Below, one piece after another: positions 58,125 through 64,000 of a DNA stretch of 64,000 nucleotides. Under the pieces are notes generated by a model. That model was not told where the DNA came from. It was given only the letters and a program-made list of their open reading frames with translations, and made no database searches. The position numbers and the translations under genes were made by a program. Origin of the DNA: JAJISG01 sp964347345 (GTDB taxonomy: Archaea; Thermoplasmatota; Thermoplasmata; RBG-16-68-12; JAJISG01); the NCBI GenBank assembly GCA_964347345.1, contig CAYFYB010000003.1, positions 39,914-103,913 of the forward strand, given 5' to 3'. Position 1 is the stretch's first letter. Each line of letters begins with the position of its first letter.

Positions 58125-60764
58125 CTACCTCCTCTTAAGGGCCGTGAGGACAACGGCGATGGCCAGCATGACGCCTCCGATGATGAAGACCACTATCAGG
58201 GTCCGACCTGAGAGGTTGAAGCCAAAGCCCACCGGCACTTCCACGGTGAAGATGAAGCTGGCGCCAACGTTCTCGTCCGGGCTCAGGGCCTGAAGGATGC
58301 CTTGGAGGAGGACACCCCTCTCCGCCAGCAGGGGAGAGCGGACGATCAGCGTCAGGAAGATCTGCTGATCCACCTCCAGGCTCAGCCTGTACTCCTCCAC
58401 AGGGACGGCGGAGGTCTCGTTCACGCCTATGAAGGCTTCCCAGTCCGTTGGAAGGCCGTCTACCTTGAAGTGGAACTCCTCGTCTAGGTCGCCGATGTTG
58501 ACCAGTATGAAGAGGAAGGAGACAGTGCCCCCCGGAACGACTTCCTTCTGGCTCTCCAGGGACTTGACCAGGGCCGCACTCTTCAGCGGCTGCGTCAGGA
58601 CGACCACGTCATCGATCCACCACCCTCCGTCGTCGGGCATCACGGAGGCGGTGGCGTTGAACCTGAGCCTGAGTACACCGGTCCCGTTGGTGTAAGGGGC
58701 GAGGTCAACGTACGCCCTTTTCCAGCTGAGCTGAGTCCCTGTGAAGTTGGCCACCCTGGTCCACGGCCCGCCGTCGAAGGACGTTTCCACCGTGGCCACG
58801 TCTGACTCCAGAGGCTGGAGGGCAACTCCCTCCGTCCGGGTGGTCAGCTGGTACCGCTGGTAGAATACCAGGCGGGGCACTTTCCCGTCGAGAGGTATCA
58901 CGGGGCTCTCCAAGTAGTGGTAGCGATAGGTGGTTCCCCCACCGCCGAAGTAGCCGAACCTCCAAGCGCGAGTCGGACTGTGGGCGGAGCCATAGCCGTC
59001 GCCATCATCCACCACCTCCCATCGGTAGGCGGAGTCTGAGTTGGTAGGCCTGCCCCAGGTAGACACGCTCCCCTCCACATCATGCAGAAGGAGGAAGTTG
59101 CCCGCCAGGAGGTGCACGATTCTATAGTTGTCCTCTGGCACCTCATCTCCGAGTATGTCGACGGAGGCCTCGATGAGATAGCGACCCTCCTGAGAGGGCG
59201 CGAAGGTGAAGGACTGGACGGTCACAGTCCCCTCGGCCATGGCGGGCAAGCTCCTCACCTGATTGAGGACCCTGGAGCCGGTCTCGTAGGCCTCATGGTA
59301 GATGTCGAGGGTGAGGGAGCCGTTAGACACCTCGGCAAGGCCCTTGTTGATCACGCGGACATCTATCCCCGTCGTCTGATTCACAGGCACGAAGTCCCTC
59401 TTCACGATGTCCAGGATGGAGACGTCCACGGCCACCCCCTTGCTGATGTTTGCCGTCATCACAGGCGCGGAGGGACCGATGTTCGCCACCTTCCATCCGG
59501 TTCTGGCGCCACTGTTGTCGTTGCTGTTCGGCGTGGAGAGGGGCGTGAACCCGACTTCGTCATCCCTCCAGGCATCCGAGGCCTGGTTTGGCTTGTCCGT
59601 GTAGAGGAAGCCAAGGTCGTCATCCGCCTCCTCCAGGTCTACTAGGCGACGGCTGGAGGCGTCGTTGTTCATGCGGGTCTCATCTATATGCCAGATGAGG
59701 AGCCCACTTCCAGGCAGCGCGACATCGAACCCTATGGGCTGCCTGTTCTCCACAACGAAGTACTCATCGCCCCACCGGGAGCTCTTTACGGGGAGTCTCA
59801 GGGCGTCGGGAAAGAGTTCCACGGCCTGGATGCTGGCCGGCAGTAGAGGCGCGGTCACCACCGTCAGATCAAGCCATCCTAGTTTGGCCTTTGACCATGC
59901 AGCGAAGTGAGCGGGCTGGGTGCCCCTGGGAACCCCGTTCCAAGATCCGGTCCCCATGACCCCCCAAACTCCTATCCCGAGGGTGATTCCCGTGGTGTCA
60001 TAAAGGTCTGGCAGGCCGAAGTCGTGACCCAGCTCGTGGGCGAAGACCCCCATGGGTGAGGATTCGGAGGTCATGAAGTACCCGTAGACGTCCACACCGT
60101 CAACGTTCAGCCGGCGGGTCGAATACCCGCAGTTCGTGGCATCTATGATGGCCCAGCGGTGGGACCATATGAGGCTCGTGACGGGGGAGTTCTCCTGGCC
60201 CTCTCCAGCGTGAATGATGACCAGGTGGTCCACCTCACCATCCCCATTCCTGTCGAACTGGCTGAAGTCAACGTCCGCGTTGGCCCTGAGGACGGCCTCC
60301 ACAGCGAGACAGTATATGGGGCCATTGGCGTCATCAATGCCCGAGCCGTCCCGCCCGTACCAGGTCATGTTCCGCACACTTGAATACCACTGGGATGTCA
60401 CCTGGCCTCCAATTTCCGTCTTGCCGTAGCTGCTCTCCAAGTAGAAGTTGTTGAGGGTTCGGGCTCCCGATGTCTGGTCGAACAGCAGGTTATCGAAGTA
60501 CTGGGGGGTCTGCCCAGCTGACTCGTCGGGGAACTCTATCAGAACGACTGCTAGGTCCTCCTGAGCCGCTGCTGGGTCCACGGAGACCTTCTGGCCCGTG
60601 GGCTGGAGGATGAAGGGCATCTGGCTATAGACGTCCGGGTTAGGAGGGGTGAGGAGGGGGCCAACGATGACCTTGGGACCCTGGACTTCCTCTTCATCTA
60701 TCCCATACGGGAATTGAATCAGACCGAGGACGAAGAGGGGGAGGAGAAGGAGAAGCCATCGCAT
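58125..60764 (-). CDS. Secreted M6-family metalloprotease with C-terminal anchor
   Basis: An 879-residue exported protease related to immune inhibitor A. It has a signal peptide (LLLLLPLFVLGLIQF), a catalytic zinc site HELGHDFGLPDLYD near residue 242 with a following GVWGVMGTGSW (Met-turn region), then beta-rich domains (VDVSILDIVKRDFVPVNQTTG, a MAM/jelly-roll-like stretch, WWIDDVVV) and an anchor helix (TLIVVFIIGGVMLAIAVVL) with a KRR tail. Probably digests extracellular protein for peptide uptake. A TATA-like gtttaaata at 60789-60797 supports a leaderless ATG 60764. Confidence 0.9.
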   Translation of the reverse strand: MRWLLLLLPLFVLGLIQFPYGIDEEEVQGPKVIVGPLLTPPNPDVYSQMPFILQPTGQKVSVDPAAAQEDLAVVLIEFPDESAGQTPQYFDNLLFDQTSGARTLNNFYLESSYGKTEIGGQVTSQWYSSVRNMTWYGRDGSGIDDANGPIYCLAVEAVLRANADVDFSQFDRNGDGEVDHLVIIHAGEGQENSPVTSLIWSHRWAIIDATNCGYSTRRLNVDGVDVYGYFMTSESSPMGVFAHELGHDFGLPDLYDTTGITLGIGVWGVMGTGSWNGVPRGTQPAHFAAWSKAKLGWLDLTVVTAPLLPASIQAVELFPDALRLPVKSSRWGDEYFVVENRQPIGFDVALPGSGLLIWHIDETRMNNDASSRRLVDLEEADDDLGFLYTDKPNQASDAWRDDEVGFTPLSTPNSNDNSGARTGWKVANIGPSAPVMTANISKGVAVDVSILDIVKRDFVPVNQTTGIDVRVINKGLAEVSNGSLTLDIYHEAYETGSRVLNQVRSLPAMAEGTVTVQSFTFAPSQEGRYLIEASVDILGDEVPEDNYRIVHLLAGNFLLLHDVEGSVSTWGRPTNSDSAYRWEVVDDGDGYGSAHSPTRAWRFGYFGGGGTTYRYHYLESPVIPLDGKVPRLVFYQRYQLTTRTEGVALQPLESDVATVETSFDGGPWTRVANFTGTQLSWKRAYVDLAPYTNGTGVLRLRFNATASVMPDDGGWWIDDVVVLTQPLKSAALVKSLESQKEVVPGGTVSFLFILVNIGDLDEEFHFKVDGLPTDWEAFIGVNETSAVPVEEYRLSLEVDQQIFLTLIVRSPLLAERGVLLQGILQALSPDENVGASFIFTVEVPVGFGFNLSGRTLIVVFIIGGVMLAIAVVLTALKRR

Positions 60765-60831
60765 GACGTTTTTTCCATGGACCCCCCCTTATTTAAACTA
60801 TGGAACTCGCTTGCGCAAAGTGATAATTGTA

Positions 60832-62094
60832 CTATATACTCGGCTTGTCGAACTCGGGCCGTCCAAAGGGCTTGGTGGCGTCGAGACCCATCTTGGCCGT
60901 CGTCTCTCCCGCGCTGGGATCGATGGAACTCCCCTTCGCACCCCTTATTACGACCATATCCCGGTCGGCCTGGAAGCGCGTCGCGACGGCCCACTCAACA
61001 TCCCTGTCGTCGTAGATGTCGATGTCCTCGTCTACGATGATGACCTGCTTCATGGAGGTGTGGCCGCTCAGAGCCGCCAGTATGGCATTCTTCCCGTCCC
61101 CCTCGTGCTGTACCCTTATGGCCACGACGCCGTGGAGCCAGGAGGAGCCACCCTCCGTAAGGCGGACGCCTACGACGTGGGGGACTACTCGCTTGACGGC
61201 CTCGTAGATCAGGGGTTCCCGCGGCATTCCCATGAGCAGGTGGTGCTCCTGTCCGCCGGAGAGGATGAGGTGGTAGATGGCATCAGGTCTTCGGTAGAGC
61301 CGGTCCACCTCGATGACGGGCTCCTTCCTGACCTTGTCGTAGGTCCCCGTCCCATCCACGAAGGGTCCCTCGTCGTGGACCTCGCCGGTAATGCGGGCCT
61401 CCATCGCGTACTCGCAGTCTGCCGGGACTATGATGTCATTCTCTAGCCGCACTGCTTCCAGGGTCTTTCCCGCAGCCTCGGCCAGGGCGGCGGCGATCCT
61501 CAACTCGTCGGCCTCGTACTCGATGGACATGGCCCCGGCCAGGAGGACAGGCAGAGGGGCACCGATGAATATGGCGACCCGCAGCTCTTCCCCTTTCGCC
61601 AGGGCGGCGTCCGCCATGGCCCGCAGGTGCCTCGGCACGAGGCGCGCTGCCATTCTTCGGCGGTCTAGGACGAGCATTCGATGGTAGGACAGGTTCCTCT
61701 TCCCCTTCCACTCAGCGGAGACGATGGCGGAGGTGAGGTACCTGCCAGGTTCCTTCGGATACCACTGGGGTGCTGGGAGGTCCTTGCGGAGGTCGAATCC
61801 ATCAATTCCGCCATGAAGGAAGGCCGCATCATCGATCAGCTGCTCATCGGCGGGTCGGCGAAGGGAGTCCATAATGACCAATGGAAGCCTTTCCATGGGA
61901 ATGCCCAGGGCGTGGCAGACCCGATCTCTGGTCGCCCAGAGGTTTCCAACGGCCTCGAAGCCTGCCAGGTCCTTGAAGTACACGATCCGCTCTTGGTCCT
62001 CCCTGAGGATACGGGTCGCCTCCAGCTTTAGGTCCACCGTCTTCCCGACAGTCAGAACGTCCGGGAACAGCTTCAGGTCCTCTCTGAGAGACAA
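60832..62094 (-). CDS. UbiD-family decarboxylase
   Basis: A 420-residue prenylated-FMN-dependent (de)carboxylase: GNLWATRDRV, YLTSAIVSAEWKGKRNLSYHRM, the R-x-L-V-P-R-H-L block, IFIGAPLPVLLAG, VPADCEYAMEARITGEVHDEGPF and HTSMKQVIIVDEDIDIYDDRDVEWAVATR. Substrates of archaeal members include aromatic acids and a mevalonate-pathway intermediate (anhydromevalonate phosphate); the latter is a good candidate but not provable here. The prFMN synthase UbiX is not in the window. A TATA-like ggatatataatg (minus, about 62120-62131) precedes it. Confidence 0.9.
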   Translation of the reverse strand: MSLREDLKLFPDVLTVGKTVDLKLEATRILREDQERIVYFKDLAGFEAVGNLWATRDRVCHALGIPMERLPLVIMDSLRRPADEQLIDDAAFLHGGIDGFDLRKDLPAPQWYPKEPGRYLTSAIVSAEWKGKRNLSYHRMLVLDRRRMAARLVPRHLRAMADAALAKGEELRVAIFIGAPLPVLLAGAMSIEYEADELRIAAALAEAAGKTLEAVRLENDIIVPADCEYAMEARITGEVHDEGPFVDGTGTYDKVRKEPVIEVDRLYRRPDAIYHLILSGGQEHHLLMGMPREPLIYEAVKRVVPHVVGVRLTEGGSSWLHGVVAIRVQHEGDGKNAILAALSGHTSMKQVIIVDEDIDIYDDRDVEWAVATRFQADRDMVVIRGAKGSSIDPSAGETTAKMGLDATKPFGRPEFDKPSI

Positions 62095-62253
62095 GGAATC
62101 GCCGCAGTAAGGTCTAGCTCATTATATATCCTTACTTCGAGGGGCGCTTCGGCCTCTCCGACATCCGTAGTGGTGAAGGCCTTCGACAAAGGAGTTGCAG
62201 GGGCCCCTGCGAGAGGCCTGATGGCCCCCGGCCCTAGCTCTTCTCCTACCAAC

Positions 62254-62262
62254 CGTTAAATA
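62254..62262 (+). promoter_or_regulatory. TATA-like box of gltX
   Basis: gttaaatac about 27 bases before the GTG start, indicating a leaderless transcript. The UbiD promoter lies divergently in the same 190-base gap. Confidence 0.5.
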
Positions 62263-62284
62263 CACACATCATGCTTGAAACCCC

Positions 62285-63943
62285 GTGCTCAGGGAGCTAG
62301 CCAGGAAGTACGCCCTGCATAATGCAGTACTGTATGGAGGCAAGGCACAGCCCAAAGCGGTTCTTGGTAAAGTCCTGGCTCAGGATCCCAGCCTCAGGGC
62401 AAGAGCCAGGGAGCTCTCCCAACTGGTGGAGGAGGTGGTCCAGGAGGTCAACCGTCTGGGACCGGAGGAGCAGAGGTCCCTGCTGGAATCCCTAGCCCCC
62501 GAGCTTCTGGAGAGGGTGGTGGAGTTCAGGCCCTTAGAGCTTCCAGACCTTCCGGACCTCAGGGGGCCAGTGCTGATGCGCCTCGCACCGTACCCCTCGG
62601 GTCCCCTCCACATAGGGAACGCAAGGATGGTCATCCTTAACGACGAGTACGTCAAGAGATACGGGGGGCGTCTCCTCCTGGTCCACGATGACACCATTGG
62701 CTCCGAGGAGAAGTTACCGGTGAAGGAGGCCTACGAGCAGGTGGAGGAGGGTCTGCAGTGGCTAGACGTGGAGTACCACGAGGTCCTCTACAAGTCTGAC
62801 CGGTTGCCCCTCTTCTACGATTGGGGACGCCGGCTGCTCGATGTTGGCGGGGCCTACGCATGCTCCTGCTCGGTGGACGAGTTGAGGAAGAAGAGGGAGG
62901 CCGGAGAGGCATGTGAACACCGCTCTCGACCGACGGAAGAGAACCTGGCGGTGTGGGGGCAGATGCTGGATGGCGGCCTGGCTCAGGGCGAGGCGGTGGT
63001 CCGTCTGAAGACGGACATGAAGCACCCCAACCCCGCCTTCCGGGACCGGGTACTATTCAGGATCAGCGATAGGGAACACCCCCGGGTAGGTACCCGTTAT
63101 CGTGTGTGGCCCCTTCTGGAGTTCTCCTGGGCTGTGGATGACCATCTTCTGGGCATTACCCACGTGATCCGCGGAAAGGACCTGGTAATGGAGGATGAGA
63201 TGGAGAGGGCCATCTGGGCCTACCTAGAGGTGGAGGGTCCCGCCTTCGTCCATCACGGCCTCCTGCGCCTTAGGGAGGCGGAGCTGAGCAAGAGCCTTCA
63301 AAGAAGACTCATCCAGAAGGGAGAGCTCGCAGGCATATATGACCCCCGGACTTGGAGCCTACAGAGCCTGGAGAAGCGGGGAATCCGGCCCGAAGCCCTT
63401 CGCCGATTCATTCTGAGCTTCAGTCTCAGCCTGACAGATGTGGAGGTCCCCGCCGAGACCCTCTACACGGAGAACAGGCGACTCATAGACCCGGTGGCCA
63501 ATCGTTACTTCTTCGTTCCGGACCCCGTGATGACGAGGCTGGAAGGGCTCCCGGAGGTTCGAGAGGCCAAGGTCCCCTTACACCCCGACTTCCCTGAGAG
63601 GGGACACCGCATCATCCCGGGATCACGAAAGGTCTTCCTCCCCCGTGAGGACCTGGAGGCCCATCGGGGCCGTGAGATAAGGCTGAAAGACTGGTGCAAC
63701 GTCCACCTAAATGAAAATGCCCGCTTTACATCATGGAAGGTCAAGGACATCCCGAAAGTCCAGTGGTTGCCCACGGGGGTGCCGACCCGAATAATCATGC
63801 CCGATGGGAGGTGGGTGGAAGGACTGGGTGAGGAGAGCCTCTCCCGGCTGGATACAGTCACCACAGTACAGTTCGAGCGGTTTGGCTTCGTCCGCCTCGA
63901 CGAAATTGGTCAAGAAGTCCTCGCCTATTTCGCTCACCGGTAG
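62285..63943 (+). CDS. gltX: Glutamyl-tRNA synthetase (archaeal type)
   Basis: A 552-residue class I synthetase of the archaeal/eukaryotic GlxRS type. A ~95-residue helical N-terminal domain precedes the HIGH-like HIGNAR in LAPYPSGPLHIGNARMVI; later come DDHLLGITHVIRGKDL and the KMSKS-like ELSKSL. The C-terminal half is the beta-barrel anticodon domain. Archaeal GluRS also charges tRNA-Gln, later amidated by GatDE (not seen here). The start is GTG at 62285. Confidence 0.95.
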   Translation: MLRELARKYALHNAVLYGGKAQPKAVLGKVLAQDPSLRARARELSQLVEEVVQEVNRLGPEEQRSLLESLAPELLERVVEFRPLELPDLPDLRGPVLMRLAPYPSGPLHIGNARMVILNDEYVKRYGGRLLLVHDDTIGSEEKLPVKEAYEQVEEGLQWLDVEYHEVLYKSDRLPLFYDWGRRLLDVGGAYACSCSVDELRKKREAGEACEHRSRPTEENLAVWGQMLDGGLAQGEAVVRLKTDMKHPNPAFRDRVLFRISDREHPRVGTRYRVWPLLEFSWAVDDHLLGITHVIRGKDLVMEDEMERAIWAYLEVEGPAFVHHGLLRLREAELSKSLQRRLIQKGELAGIYDPRTWSLQSLEKRGIRPEALRRFILSFSLSLTDVEVPAETLYTENRRLIDPVANRYFFVPDPVMTRLEGLPEVREAKVPLHPDFPERGHRIIPGSRKVFLPREDLEAHRGREIRLKDWCNVHLNENARFTSWKVKDIPKVQWLPTGVPTRIIMPDGRWVEGLGEESLSRLDTVTTVQFERFGFVRLDEIGQEVLAYFAHR

Positions 63944-63960
63944 GACCCGGTAGGAGACAC

Positions 63961-63966
63961 TTTTTT
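63961..63966 (+). terminator. Oligo-T terminator after gltX
   Basis: Six T about 20 bases after the gltX stop. The last 34 bases of the window show no other feature. Confidence 0.5.
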
Positions 63967-64000
63967 AGCCCCGGCGGATTACCTCGTGGGTTCCATGGTA

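Overview
The window is archaeal chromosome, most likely from a moderately GC-rich member of the Thermoplasmatota (Thermoplasmata and relatives). Archaeal markers are eL42, eS27, aIF2-alpha, Nop10, Kae1 and Bud32, Tsr3, Dph6, archaeal EF-1A/EF-2, fructose-bisphosphate aldolase/phosphatase, a Hef-type helicase, an AglB/STT3 oligosaccharyltransferase and a class III-signal pilin. Many genes have a TATA-like box about 25-30 bases before the start codon, which suggests leaderless transcripts. No insertion sequence, integrase, CRISPR array or rRNA was seen. There is one 100-base assembly gap (55191-55290), so this looks like a draft or metagenome assembly, and several frame breaks may be sequence errors.

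Layout. 1-5.9 kb: oligosaccharyltransferase (cut by the window edge), a Trm112-like zinc ribbon, Tsr3, a pilin and two RecA/KaiC-fold genes. 6-14.9 kb: hexulose-phosphate synthase/RraA fusion, M50 protease, radical SAM protein, zincin, XPD/DinG-type helicase, Bud32, XTP pyrophosphatase, sugar epimerase and a split DUF5655 gene. 14.9-19.6 kb: tRNA-Pro and an accessory stretch with a bacterial-looking module (DUF1330, TfoX-N, ArsR, SRPBCC), a TPR-like protein, a surface protein and a VOC protein. 19.7-28.3 kb: pyruvate:ferredoxin oxidoreductase operon, a frame-broken AsnA, Dph6, RpiA, then the eL42-eS27-aIF2alpha-Nop10-PAC2 operon and a tRNA-Glu with an intron in its T-loop. 28.4-35.3 kb: two aminotransferases, tRNA-Val, a heliorhodopsin close to MsrA, a membrane exporter, Kae1 and an RHH regulator. 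35.4-44.7 kb: small membrane proteins, a Cas4-like nuclease with inserted membrane helices overlapping a secreted lamin-tail/phospholipase-D protein, TIM, FBP aldolase/phosphatase, two metallophosphoesterases, a PRC-barrel-like protein and tRNA-Ala. 44.9-50.1 kb: MmsA, a ferritin-like protein, an ABC exporter and an AIM24-like protein. 50.2-55.8 kb: the S12-S7-(hypothetical)-EF2-EF1A-S10 translation cluster. 56-64 kb: a secreted His-rich peptide, Hef-type helicase, M6 metalloprotease, UbiD decarboxylase and GluRS.

Functional links. The organism can interconvert pyruvate and acetyl-CoA with ferredoxin (Por), run gluconeogenesis (FBPA/ase, TIM) and probably make ribose 5-phosphate by a reversed ribulose-monophosphate route (HPS plus RpiA). 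Translation-modification genes are unusually frequent: Tsr3 and Nop10 (rRNA), Kae1 and Bud32 (tRNA t6A), Dph6 (diphthamide on the EF-2 encoded here) and a Trm112-like protein. Secreted or surface proteins (pilin, M6 protease, PLD protein, the 18-19 kb protein) are plausible substrates for the oligosaccharyltransferase.

The most interesting items are the heliorhodopsin next to methionine sulfoxide reductase, the membrane-inserted Cas4-like nuclease in an operon with a secreted LTD-PLD protein, the T-loop tRNA intron, and several genes that seem to start at CTG.
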